DNA of 64,000 nucleotides from Glandiceps talaboti (lineage: Eukaryota; Hemichordata; Enteropneusta; Spengelidae), in NCBI RefSeq assembly GCF_964340395.1, contig NC_135569.1, positions 12,089,519 to 12,153,518 on the forward strand, read 5' to 3'. Positions 52,301 through 63,919 of this stretch are shown here, piece by piece. Every line of letters begins with the position of its first letter. Positions within the stretch are counted from its first letter, which is position 1. Position numbers and translations under genes: made by a program. The notes beneath the pieces are model-generated. The model searched no databases, was not told the DNA's origin, and saw only the letters and a program-made list of their open reading frames with translations.

Positions 52301-53928
52301 CAAGTACACGACGAGATTCTTACAATCTATAATATAACTTATACTCTTGGATGAGTGAACTTTACATTAGTGACCATTTATTTTTGGCACTATAATTGTC
52401 CAAAATTGTCGACACTGTGAATGTACAATTATAGTGCAATCTGTTTCAAATACTGTGCCGGTGGTCGCAGTGATGGACGATTTCTGAAAAGTGTATCGCT
52501 CTTTTCAAAATGATATGAAGTTTTGCAGTCAAACATAAAGAAATTACTTGAAGGCACAACATCGAGTGGAAATAAAACCGACATGAAAGTATAATCAGCG
52601 CACCTAGAAAGCGATGACTTTTCAGGAGTCACCTAATTCGAAATTGTGCTAATGAGCACCTGTGGGTTGCATGGCGCTACTAAGCGCCACCAGCGGTCAA
52701 TTACGTTTAGCTTGTCACGTGAGCGTAATATTTTTTATTTCAGCAAATTGTGTAAAACCTAGAAATCCTGCCAATGGACATCGCTTAGGTGAAAACACCA
52801 AACATGGTGAAAATATTTGGTTTGAATGTGACACAGGACACAGGTTGAAGGGAGAACGCACTATTTACTGTAACGATGGTGTGTGGAATGCCAGTGTACC
52901 GTCTTGTGAAAGTAAGTCAGATTTTGCCGATAGGCGCTCTTGGTAACACATATTTTCCCGCCAAAATTCTTAACAAAAAGATTTCGTTCTTTATAAATTT
53001 TTAGTACATCATGTATAATTTTTGGACTATGAACATTGCTATAACCCTCATTTATGATTTGATATATATTCTGGTACGAAAATGGTCATAGTTTATTTAC
53101 AATAACAAATGCCGATCAAAATGATAGTCCACGTTTCCTTTAATACACACGACGAGAGGGGTTACATTTCAAAAGAGTACAGAACAACGACGACGGCTTG
53201 AGAAATCGTTTACTAGTAATAGAAAACATCAGATAACATCGCCATATATGATAGTTTTCTCTAAATGCACGCTATCTGACCGTCATATATCGTAAAGCTG
53301 AGCAAACAAAACAAAATATGTATGCTCATGCAAACATTGTATGCTTGTTTCACTACTACATGTGTCTGTATGTTTGTGAGTCTGTATCAACTACTTGATA
53401 TTACAAATAATGAGCTCTATTACAGTACTAGACGTCACCGACGTTTAAAGTACATTTAGCGAAAGAATAGTTACATTTCGAGGGATTTAAAGAAAATAAA
53501 GTGATTGTGGAAAAACGTACACGTGTATTATGATATAAACTTAGTCATTTGTTGGGTTCAATTAACTTTGCTCTTCCTTTTTTTTTTTTTTTTTTTTTTT
53601 TACAAAATATATATTTTGCTAAATTTTTTAATAAAATAATACTTCGAGTTTGAAAAAGGAACACAAACTTAATATTAATATGATAATGGCTGTCAAATTT
53701 TAGAGCAAAATATTAAGACACGTTTTGATCAATAACCTTAAATATTTCATTATTAGTAAATGCTTTCGTATTTTTCCAGATCTCGATGGCGACACTACAA
53801 CCAACGCACCATCTAGCAAAGGTCATTCTAAGGGAGGCAGCGCCACCAGAGTTGGAACGACGTATACAGATAAAGTCTTGCAGCTCATCATTTACATAAA
53901 CATTATGCTAATATCAACGCAATCATGA
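45487..53928 (+). CDS. Secreted or surface sushi (CCP)-domain protein with duplicated three-module block
   Basis: Exons: 45487-45550, 48233-48466, 49518-49733, 50078-50242, 50728-50961, 51893-52108, 52744-52911, 53780-53928. All introns are phase 1 with GT-AG ends, giving 481 residues to a TGA. Residues 1-21 are a signal peptide ([14 protein letters not shown], then AHAQ). Six modules follow, one per exon, in order A-B-C-A-B-C: A (78 residues, six Cys), B (72 residues, four Cys, sushi-like), C (55-56 residues, a canonical sushi domain with NG near the start and CNDGVW before the last Cys). The last exon encodes a Thr/Ser/Gly-rich stretch and a weakly hydrophobic end ([14 protein letters not shown]), which could be a GPI-anchor signal. 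Sushi proteins act in complement-type regulation, adhesion or matrix; no specific role can be read here. Confidence 0.88.
46215..46420. repeat. (TGTC)n microsatellite
   Basis: About 50 TGTC/CGTC units in sushi gene intron 1. Confidence 0.97.
46690..46975. repeat. Diverged tandem duplication in sushi gene intron 1
   Basis: Two about 130-bp units sharing TTCTCACGAC, GACTCATTGAGAAGAGTG (GCTCATTGAGAAGAGTG) and ACTAGTGG..AAAGTRTTTG. Confidence 0.6.
48538..48903. mobile_element. Foldback element in sushi gene intron 2
   Basis: The left arm (CAAACAGGGAAAGTAAA, then CACTTGGCACAGCATG) is complementary to the right arm (CATGCTGTGCCAAGTG, then TTTACTTTCCCTGTTTG). Arms are about 100 bp. Tandem half-copies of the same family are at 4755-4935. 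Confidence 0.65.
49295..49415. repeat. (AC)n and (CAGA)n microsatellite
   Basis: GC, AC and CAGA runs just before sushi gene exon 3. Confidence 0.95.
50728..52911 (+). other. Second A-B-C exon block of the sushi gene
   Basis: Exons of 234, 216 and 168 bp, paralogous to the first block in order and phase. Module A2 shares [11 protein letters not shown] and [11 protein letters not shown] with A1. B2 shares VGCPDFGNP and SDLPPKICF with B1. C2 shares IYCNDGVW with C1. Divergence is moderate, so this is an old intragenic duplication. Confidence 0.85.
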
Positions 53929-54295
53929 TATGACAATTTTTTTTGACGAGTTTTTTTCTTACATGAATGTAAATTATATTGTATAATATAGATTTATCAC
54001 TCAGGTCTCACTAAATACAGGTCACACTTGAAATTTACTATATACAGAAATGCACGCCGTATTAATAACACATCTTCGTGATTGGCTGATTATTTTTTTT
54101 CAAAGGTCGTTAACCTTTTCAGAGATTACCGACCTTTTTGTAAGATGGCTGTCTCCCAGTTTATGTTATCTTACCAATCTTACCAAGACACGGAGGGAGG
54201 GATCTCGGAGGGAAATATATGCTCAGCTCAGACCCCTATGGAAAATATATTGGTCTGCGCTCTAAGTAACCTTAGCGTCCACTGAAAACCGCAGT

Positions 54296-54301
54296 AATAA
54301 A
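54296..54301 (+). terminator. Possible poly(A) signal of the sushi gene
   Basis: AATAAA about 370 bp downstream of the TGA. The motif is common in AT-rich DNA, so this is only a candidate. Confidence 0.25.
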
Positions 54302-54449
54302 TGTGTGCCTGGTACCATGCATGAAACGGGGCGTAGTTATACAATAAGTTGTCGTGCGGTTGGTATTAAAACTATGTACCTTAAACTTTTAATTGACCCA
54401 TATCGAAATATGGGGAATACTTGGACTTTTCTCCAGCCTACATCTACAT

Positions 54450-54551
54450 TAATCTGTAAGGTACGCCGTGACGGTGCGCCCTCAAACATCGGCCAACCCC
54501 TAACATCTGAGAGGAGGCCGGTGAGGGCGAAACGTCACGACGTATCTTACT
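54450..54551 (+). mobile_element. Short foldback element, copy D
   Basis: Almost identical to copy A over the central 90 bp, flanked by an exact 14-bp repeat GCCTACATCTACAT (54436-54449 and 54552-54565). Confidence 0.8.
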
Positions 54552-55374
54552 GCCTACATCTACATGAGCCAAAGACGAAAATCATCCAGCTAATCACATT
54601 TTCGGATATTAATTCTACCTCCGATCCTCTATTTCGCCGGCATCATAAACTTCCAAATGTATATTTAGTATTTATTCTGAAAAAAACCAACCAATTATCA
54701 TAAATAGTGCACAACAACAGTTATCAGATACGACACGCGACAGGAGACAATTTGGAGACAATTTACATATTCTTCAAGGTACATGGTCTGTACCATCATT
54801 AGCTACTTAAATAAATTAAACCATATTTTGTCCCTTCCAGATCACAGGCATTGATCGACTATGTCTACATACGCCATGTTGTCATAGGCGATTTTTGGTA
54901 CACATATGATGACGTCATCACTAAAATTTGCGACATGGGAAAAATAATTCAGCGATTCTGATGAATAACATAATATTAATGTCTCCTATAAATGTCATGG
55001 TGTTACAAGGGCAATATTGTAAGATATTACACTGTTGTTGAATTAAGATTATTTTATGCTAACCACATGACTAAATTAGTGTACATACTCCATGATGTCG
55101 TAAGACTATATATATTTCTTTAGGCCAGCTATTTTTATTCATTTATTTATTCCCAAAACTTATGTTGCTATTTTTACCCTCCCTTATATGAAAATTTTGA
55201 TTTCTCTGAGTTTTGCTAGAAAAAAAATATTATAAAAAACATTATTAGTATTATATTGTTATTTTGACAACGATTTGCACATTTAGGTAAAAAAGTGTAC
55301 ATATCAGAAAATAAAAACTCTGTTGGTGATATTACAACACTTTCAATGTAAATTCTTGTCAGTGCAGTGCATGG

Positions 55375-55800
55375 AAGTGCAGTACTAGTACAGTTCGGTA
55401 CAGTGCAGTACAGAGCAATACAGTACAGTCACAGTATAGTATAGTACAGTGTGGTGTCCGTGTAGTGTAGTGCGTTAAAGTGCAATACAGGCAATGCAGC
55501 AGTGCAGTCAGTACATTACAGTACAGTGTAGTACAATTAGGGTACAGTACAGTACAGTATAGTACAGTACAGTACAGTACAGTACAGTACAGAGCAATAC
55601 ATACACATACATACTTAAATACATACATACATACATACATACATACATACATACATACATGCATACATGCATGCATGCATGCATGCATGCATACATACAT
55701 ACATACATACATACATACATACATACATACATACATACATACATACATACATACATACATACATACATAGACAGACTGACAGACATACAGATAGACAGAC
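55375..55800. repeat. CAGTA/GTACA repeat and (CATA)n with a CATG core
   Basis: Degenerate CAGTACAGTA up to 55590, then CATA with a GCAT run at about 55660-55692. Confidence 0.9.
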
Positions 55801-56924
55801 AGATATGTGCACATTACTATCAATAATGAGAGTAAAATAGCGTACGAATAGCACAACATAACTACATCATAGACTGGGTCAAAGTTGAAACATCCAGTAG
55901 CGTTCTCTCCTATCAGTTCGTTTTTATTTTGAATTGATTGATACTCACTGATGGTTATTCTTGAAGTCAACCCACAAATATTTATGACTACAGGTCGTAA
56001 AACATGCAGAACAGGTGGTTTTGAAGCGCTATTGTGTTCGGAAACAACCGAAGATACACGAAAGGTAAAGCCGAAGGTTACTACCTGTTGGAAACATAGT
56101 ATCCAAATAACAAATGGCCCCACCCAGGTTAGGAACATGCGTGGGTGTAACACATTGTAGAAATACGTCGCATTTTTGAAGGTTTTGTCATTTATCGAAA
56201 GTGTTCGTATGTGTGGCAGGTTAAAATGTTCCAAATCTGCCCTGTCAATTTAGAAAATATAAGAAAATATTCATTTCCCCGAACCAACGCAGTTACAGGT
56301 TGACCTGAAAGAAAAGTCATGGCTGACGTAAAGAAATGTGGCAATTAGGTCCATACCACCACTTCAGTACGTGGCCTGAGAAGACGTCTCCTTTCATGCA
56401 TATTTACATGACAAAATACTGACCTCCTTGGGTAAACACTCTAAGGTCAGACCCTTCTCAATCTTTCTCGTATAACACTAGGTACATTCAAGCATGTCAA
56501 CCTACGAACAGAAAATAATTTAATTGGATGAACCAAATCCATAACATTGTCATCAAGGGACGGGCATTGTTGTTCTACATGCTGCGAATGATACACATCC
56601 GTTTGTCTATGTAGATGAAGTAACGTGTGTAAGTGCAATACTCAAGGCCAGGGAAAGTTTCTCTGTTGCAGGGGAGTGCTGTGAAAAGTCGATTGCCAGA
56701 AATCTGTTCGTTTGTTTGTTTATGTTCACTATTTTAGTTTTGTGGATGTGATTTTATGAGAAATCAGGTAAGTTCGTTTACCTGTTGTTACAGTACTTGG
56801 CAGTTGACGACATCAATGGAGAGTGATCTAGACAGACAGACAGACAGGCAGACAAACAAATTACAACAACGTGTCAAACCACTGATATGTATAACTTTCC
56901 CTGAGCCTTGCAACCCATTTCCAT

Positions 56925-57125
<201 letters not shown>

Positions 57126-57317
57126 TTTAAGGACATTCAAAACAACATAATACGCCCATTCAGGTTCAATGCATAAAATGAAGGGCAACTTTTGTGACAA
57201 TTACGAGCAGTATAGAAGATTCAAATGATTGTTCTCTTAACAATCTTGTGTGTGTGGTCAATTCAAGCAAGTGGAATGTCGATTGAGTTAGACCATGGCA
57301 CTCCTTTTTGAACAAAG

Positions 57318-57677
57318 GCGGTAAAATGAATGTTTCGATGCGTCAGTCATTTTATGTTGTGCATAAACAGGTGACATTTACTGTACCCACTAGTCGTAAA
57401 CAGTCGTACCATACACAGTCATCAAAACACCTTGTTGATGAACCAGTGCGGACTGGTGACCCGTAAAACCGTTCTGCGTTGCATGAGTAATATGAATGTT
57501 TCGGCGGTAAAATGAATGTTTCGATGCGTCAGTCATTTTATGTTGTGCATAAACAGGTGACATTTACTGTACCCACTAGTCGTAAACAGTCGTACCATAC
57601 ACAGTCATCAAAACACCTTGTTGATGAACCAGTGCGGACTGGTGACCCGTAAAACCGTTCTGCGTTGCATGAGTAAT
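57318..57677. repeat. 186-bp near-identical tandem duplication
   Basis: GCGGTAAAATGAATGTTTCG starts at 57318 and again at 57504; the units look almost base-for-base the same to about 57677. Confidence 0.9.
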
Positions 57678-57974
57678 ATGTTTGATTTGGTGGGCTTTGT
57701 GTATTTTATATATACTCCGTTGCACAGTAGTTTAGACATTGGAACTGCGATGTTGGCTTATAATCGGAAAGTCATGAAACGAAAGACAAACACTGTAACC
57801 CAATCCAAGAGGAGAGTCGTCGACAAGTCAGACACTGCAACGAGTGAACATACGACATATGTACAAACTAGGTGGAATGTGTTTATGAATAAAGTCATCA
57901 TACTTTCACAAGCATTACTTGTGAAAACAATGGCGATTTGGAACGTTTTGACTCACATTTCTTGCACCGTAGAT

Positions 57975-58050
57975 GTGAGTCGTCTTGATGTAGAACGACC
58001 AGGGTATAAAACCCATATTTTTGTTCGAACGCATTCAACCTAGCTTGTGT
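57975..58050 (+). promoter_or_regulatory. TATA-containing block shared with 49095-49170
   Basis: GTAGAACGACCAGGGTATAA, then TTTTTGTTCGAACGCATTCA. The copy at 49095-49170 has GTAGAACAACCAGGGTATAA and TTTTTTGTTCGAAAGCGTTC. It lies 0.45 kb upstream of the WxxW signal exon, so it may be that gene's promoter; it may also be a repeat. Confidence 0.35.
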
Positions 58051-58492
58051 TTGGCAAAACCCCCCAATATCCAAATTGTGCTCTAAAACGGACTAAACTA
58101 ACGAAAATCCACATTTTAAAAGAAAGTGGAGGAATGTCTTCAAAAAATTTGAGATTGAATTTACAGTGAACATAATTTCATGAGAAATATTTGAAACATA
58201 TTCTTGTCGCGATCGTTAGCTGTGTTTAAGTGCTATGGGAAAAAAACTGACGCAATGGTTTATTCTGTAAATTAAACTACATATACATTTCTGAAAAGTT
58301 TTGAATCAGTTCTTATTTTCTTGCCCTTCGTTTTATTCAAGTGCAAAACGAAAAATTACCCATGGGTACGCCGTTGTCAGATCTGAAGCGTCGAATGATA
58401 ACCTCTGACACGACGATATTCATGTACGCAGATTGATCTTGATGTGATTTGTGTTGTGTGTAATGTTTCTACTTTTCAGAAGAGAATTGGAA

Positions 58493-59164
58493 ATGTTAGG
58501 ACGAAAAGTTCAGAGCAAGACCTCATTTATGATGGTCCTCATCTGTTTACCTTTTATGATGTTCCTCGTCACCATGTCACAGGTAAATAAAAGCTTTCTC
58601 ATTTTCATTTTGTAGGCTAACCATAAACTTTGCGTTTGCCTTTGAGTGTTGAGAAACACTAATCAATTGCATAAACTTTCCCTGAACGTCTATAAGTTGG
58701 TGGGTGGGGTGGGAGTGGGGGTGGGGGTGGTGGTGGTGTATGGTGGGGTGGGGTGGGGGTGGTGGTGGTGGTGGTGGTGTGTAGGGGGTTTATGAGGGTA
58801 GGGTGAAGGTACGTAATTCTATATTCACAGTAACACACCTTAAAAATAATGGGCCGATCGATAAGTTAAAAAAAAATAAACAAAAACTAAGTATATGAAT
58901 GATATTTTGATGATACTTTCATGAGCGTACTTTAACAGTCTGAATGAGGAAACTGATTTGTTTTATTAAATTTCCCGAATTTCACCAATAAACGATAATT
59001 TTCGCTCAGATACGCTCTCATTAGGGTTAGCATGACAATCAGCGACGTTGTGACTTTTTAATCCTGCCGTAGAGGGCGTCGAATTTGTACGTTTTCGCCA
59101 GATTGAAGAAATATAGGGTTATTTATTTATTTATTTATTTATTTATTATATCTTTATTTTTTTT

Positions 59165-59215
<51 letters not shown>

Positions 59216-59223
59216 TTATATCT

Positions 59224-59258
<35 letters not shown>

Positions 59259-61490
59259 TTATTCATTTAACTGATGACCAATGGGATCTAGTTCCGGGAC
59301 AGTCGGGTCATTCGAAACATAGAATTTAAGTAAGGCTGCCCTGATATGTAATGCTAGTACTAGGAAAACAATATTTTCAGATAATAGATTTTAGAAAGGT
59401 AGGCCAGTCATACATAGGCAGATAATGTGGTGCCTAGCGTTCTTTAAAAATTGTCTGCCGAGAAATCTTTAAAATTGTGGCACTTGTCTTTTGCTTGAAT
59501 AACATTTCCAGTTATGCAGAATATATTAAATAAAACTATTCTCCTTGTTTACTTTGACATTTTCAATAGTTACTACTGGAACATTTTTTGAAATATTTGT
59601 AAATAAATATAATGATTTATTACTCGGTTGTTGTTCACCACGACATTTATTAAATCCGGATCCCTTGTTGGTAACCACATCTGTGTAGCAATAAAGATAG
59701 TAAGGTGTAATATATTAAATCAAGTATATTTTTTGTGTCCGCATCCAAAAATCAGCCCCCCTCCCATGAATCAAGAAGTCAATTTAACACAATTATGCTA
59801 CCTATAGATAAAATATACCTCTAATTGACAGATATTCCCTTCCCCAGGCACAATCTACACCTGTTCCTACTTCAGGTTCTACTGGTACATCATGTTCTAT
59901 TTGGACAGACTGGATGAGTGATGAGAATGGAACAGCTGTCGACCCAGCCGGTTCTGGAGAATTTGAAGTATTTAGCTTATTACGCCAATCATTTGAATTT
60001 TGTGAAGACCCTACTCAAATCGAGTGTGCACTTGCTAATGACACAAGTGTTGCTTATAACCAAACTGGTCAAAAAGAACTAGTATGTAGTCTAAGTTCAG
60101 GATTTCTTTGCTTTCATGATAAGCAAGGAGGAGCCAAGTGCCAGGATTATGCTATTCGTGTTGCCTGCCCATCGACGTGCCCTTCAACAACAACAATCAG
60201 TTTAGATCCTGTATCTACAAATTCAGATGGCATCACCACAGTAATCACCACAAATCCTGTAACTACACCTACCAATCCCCAGGCACAATCTACACCTGCT
60301 CCTACTTCAGGTTCTACTGGTACATCATGTTCTATTTGGACAGACTGGATGAGTGACGAGAATGGAACAGCTGTCGACCCAGCCGGTGCTGGAGAATTTG
60401 AAGTATTTAGCATATTAAGCCAATCATTTGAATTTTGTGATGACCCTACTCAAATCGAGTGTGCACTTGCTAATGACACAAGTGTTGCTTATAACCAAAC
60501 TGGTCAAAAAGAACTAGTATGTAGTCTAAGTTCAGGATTTGTTTGCTTTCACGATAAGCAAGAAGGAGCCAAATGCCAGGATTATGCTATTCGTGTTGCC
60601 TGCCCATCGACGTGCCCTTCAACAACAACAATCAGTTTAGATCCTGTATCTACAAATTCAGATGGCATCACCACAGTAATCACCACAAATCCTGTAACTA
60701 CACCTACCAATCCCCAGGCACAATCTACACCTGTTCCTACTTCAGGTTCTACTGGTACATCATGTTCTATTTGGACAGACTGGATGAGTGATGAGAATGG
60801 AACAGCTGTCGACCCAGCCGGTTCTGGAGAATTTGAAGTATTTAGCTTATTACGCCAATCATTTGAATTTTGTGAAGACCCTACTCAAATCGAGTGTGCA
60901 CTTGCTAATGACATAAGTGTTGCTTTTAACCAAACTGGTCAAAAAGAACTAGTATGTAGTCTAAGTTCAGGATTTCTTTGCTTTCATGATAAGCAAGGAG
61001 GAGCCAAGTGCCAGGATTATGCTATTCGTGTTGCCTGCCCATCGACGTGCCCTTCAACAACAACAATCAGTTTAGATCCTGTATCTACAAGTTCAGATGG
61101 CATCACCACAGTAATCACCACAAATCCTGTAACTACACCTACCAATCCCCAGGCACAATCTACACCTGCTCCTACTTCAGGTTCTACTGGTACATCATGT
61201 TCTATTTGGACAGACTGGATGAGTGACGAGAATGGAACAGCTGTCGACCCAGCCGGTGCTGGAGAATTTGAAGTATTTAGCATATTAAGCCAATCATTTG
61301 AATTTTGTGATGACCCTACTCAAATCGAGTGTGCACTTGCTAATGACACAAGTGTTGCTTATAACCAAACTGGTCAAAAAGAACTAGTATGTAGTCTAAG
61401 TTCAGGATTTGTTTGCTTTCACGATAAGCAAGAAGGAGCCAAATGCCAGGATTATGCTATTCGTGTTGCCTGCCCATCGACGTGCCCTTC

Positions 61491-61557
<67 letters not shown>

Positions 61558-62899
61558 CCAACAGTCACTCCAGATCCTGTATCAACACAATCAGATATTG
61601 CCACCACAGCAATCACTACAGATCCTGTATCTACACAACCAGACATTGCCACCACATCAATCACTACAGATCCTGTATCTACACAGCCAGATAGTGCCAC
61701 CACAGATACCTTTGCAAGTCCTGTATCTACACAGCCAGATATCCCTACACCGACAGGAGAAACATCTACAATTTCCAACCCTACAACACGATCAACAACT
61801 AAGAATACCTGTGCAATCAAGACCTGCCCGCTGGAATATTCAATGAACTTCAAGGTACTCGTGAAGAAAGACACTAAGGACTTCTGTGATCTGGTGAGAA
61901 ATATTGAATTTTATTTGATGATGTAATGCAAGAGAAAATCCCAATTTATCAAATCGCTTCAATTTTTCACAATATGGTCAAAGAATAGTGCCAAGAACAG
62001 AAATCAATGGCGTCATTCCCTGTTATGTCTGTGTACCGTAGCTGGATTTTTAGCTATATGGCAGAATAATGGGAATAATGACGCCATTGATATTAAATAT
62101 AGACAAGGAAGAAACAGACCGACAACGAATATTGTTCCGTGGTATTAATAGGGGGATTATGAGCTCAGTCATCGTCTCAGCTAAGCTGCACTAGGGTATC
62201 TTTTGTTTCAAATATATGCCTAAAGTTACCAAGTAACACATGAGTTGATTTTCGGGAACCATTGGTTTTCTTCCTTTTCTGTGTATTAAATGCGTTCAAG
62301 AACATCATCTCCAATCATGCTCGTGTAGTGCATGCGATGAAATGTAGAATTTTATTTTCCATGGTATTTTAGCCTGACTTCATTCTATAATATAAGGCAG
62401 CTTTCAGAAACACCTCTGGAAGGGGTTCAAGGAGGGTAGTTGAACTTTCTGGGTATGTGTGTGTGTGTGTGGGGGGGGGGGGAGGGGTTACCTGTAAAGA
62501 TGTTTGATTGAAAGGGTGCTTTATCAACTGCCCCAGCTCCTCATATTGTATGGCAACACGTGACATTGTAACACGTGACATGTAGTCCATATTTGGGCAA
62601 TGCCATATATATGACAGTTTTCTTGAGGCCTATGGGTCATCCGCACACCATTTCCCTCTTGGGCACTATTGTAAGTTTGCGAAAGCAGTTTAACCCAAAC
62701 ATACTTTACAAACTATCTTTAATTTGGAACCTAAGCTCGTTACTTTGTTGCATCTTTATCTGACGTCATTAACAATGCTAAATTGAATTCAAATTACTCA
62801 AGAGATACTGAATTTGTGAAATACGATTTGTCACTGAGGGCCTCAATGAAAGAAGTGTTTCATATAATTTAGTGCTTTAGTACTATTTAAAACATATTC

Positions 62900-62994
<95 letters not shown>

Positions 62995-63067
62995 TTGGTA
63001 GTACTGGAACTCTTTCTTGGTTGTAACTCGGAGTTTCACGTATAGTGCGATCATCAGACAACTCTCG

Positions 63068-63146
<79 letters not shown>

Positions 63147-63276
63147 GTCTTTGTTGAGGTATTAATGACTGGGAATACGTACTACAAAATGATTACTATA
63201 TTTTCATTTTGAAGGCGAAGGATGTTTACTTTGGGACTGATATTGAAGTATGTTGCTGTAATATCACCAAACAAAG
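58493..63276 (+). CDS. Secreted mucin-like protein with four WxxW domains, 3' end outside window
   Basis: Exons: 58493-58582 (30 residues, hydrophobic signal or anchor, [17 protein letters not shown]), 59848-61893 (682 residues), 63215-63276 (phase 2 end, continues). Junctions are in frame. The big exon has four copies of a domain starting CSIWTDW and ending [13 protein letters not shown], with a GF(L/V)CFHDKQ core. This fits the WxxW domain (Pfam Mucin2_WxxW) of mucins and CILP. The copies start near residues 46, 191, 336 and 481, with Thr/Pro/Ser linkers suited to O-glycosylation; N-glycosylation sites (NGT, NDT, NQT) recur. After copy 4 comes a run of about 23 Thr, then repeats of [12 protein letters not shown] type, then a Cys-rich start ([15 protein letters not shown]). 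The next exon gives [13 protein letters not shown] splice acceptor just before the ATG (ag at about 58479) suggests an upstream 5' UTR exon. Probable role: extracellular mucus or matrix. Confidence 0.85.
58695..58790 (+). repeat. G-rich GGGGTGGTGG tract
   Basis: Many runs of three to five G separated by single T or short spacers on the plus strand of WxxW gene intron 1; G-quadruplex forming potential. Confidence 0.8.
59117..59263. repeat. (TTTA)n microsatellite
   Basis: TTTA units with two TATATC interruptions. Confidence 0.97.
59848..61487 (+). repeat. Four 435-bp coding repeats (WxxW domain plus linker)
   Basis: The same sequence recurs every 435 bp (145 codons; the same internal landmark is at 60138, 60573, 61008 and 61443). 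Copies 1 and 3 share LLRQ, EDP and [11 protein letters not shown]; copies 2 and 4 share ILSQ, DDP and [11 protein letters not shown]. The unit therefore amplified as an 870-bp pair. Confidence 0.9.
61488..61557 (+). repeat. (ACA)n tract coding for poly-Thr
   Basis: About 23 ACA triplets in frame, inside the WxxW exon after the fourth domain. Likely length-polymorphic. Confidence 0.9.
62003..62090. repeat. Small foldback in WxxW gene intron 2
   Basis: ATCAATGGCGTCATT at the left faces AATGACGCCATTGAT at the right with about 50 bp between. Confidence 0.65.
62902..63143. repeat. Two (TA)n tracts around a short unique segment
   Basis: TA runs at about 62902-62991 and 63070-63143, the latter about 70 bp before the third WxxW-gene exon. 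Confidence 0.95.
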
Positions 63277-63364
63277 GTGAGTCATTAATCTAAAAACGGG
63301 CTTACTTTGGTGTTTCACTCATGGAACTCTGAACGACAGTTATATATGTGTCACTTAGGTAAAC

Positions 63365-63612
63365 AATAGGGAGTTTGCAATCCAGACTGAGCATGCTCAG
63401 ACGCAAAGGACTATGGGATTATCTGTGGTTATCGTAATACCTAATCTGGAGTTACCGATAAAATAAACCTCCCACAATGGTCTGGGTTTTATGTTATCAT
63501 TCGTGGTTGCAAACAGTGTAACAGTATTGTTTACAATATCAATTCGTTAGTATTTATTATTACATTTCCCATGATGCAGCATTCAACATGGCGGGTTTGT
63601 AAATTCCCTATT
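63365..63612 (-). mobile_element. MITE with AATAGGGA ends, copy 2
   Basis: Reverse-complement relative of 2216-2467 sharing GACTGAGCATGCTCAG, GGGATTATCTGTGGTTATCG and CATGGCGGGTTTG. Lies downstream of the third WxxW-gene exon. Confidence 0.7.
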
Positions 63613-63623
63613 GAAGCCATTAA

Positions 63624-63919
63624 AGTTGCCATATGGATGAGGATAATAGCTTTCTACCTGAAAACTCAATGTGAAACAGCATATGTGAAGTCCTTGTTTG
63701 TAGCTCAATAAATTGCACAAGGTTAATAGAAGTGTACAATTTTTGTTATTGTACGTACAATAACAAACTTTTAAACACATTTTGTTATCTGTTTGCAATG
63801 TATTGCGTTAAAAACAATAACTTGATATATGTTGCTTCACATTCGATTGTTTAAGTAGATAACATTGTTTTATAAATTAAACGTCAAAAATAAGAACACA
63901 ATCCTCATCCATATCACAA
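63624..63919 (+). mobile_element. TTAA foldback MITE, copy 3
   Basis: Same family, with CCATATGGATGAGGAT on the left and ATCCTCATCCATAT on the right. TTAA precedes the left end (63620-63623); the right flank is eroded. Confidence 0.6.

Noticed and set aside
55359-56234. 291-residue minus-strand open frame
   Set aside because: Its centre is microsatellite (CATA and CAGTA) and the rest shows no recognisable domain or splice pattern.
57618-58043. 141-residue plus-strand open frame upstream of the WxxW gene
   Set aside because: It starts inside a tandem duplication and crosses a repeat shared with 49095-49170; no domain recognised.
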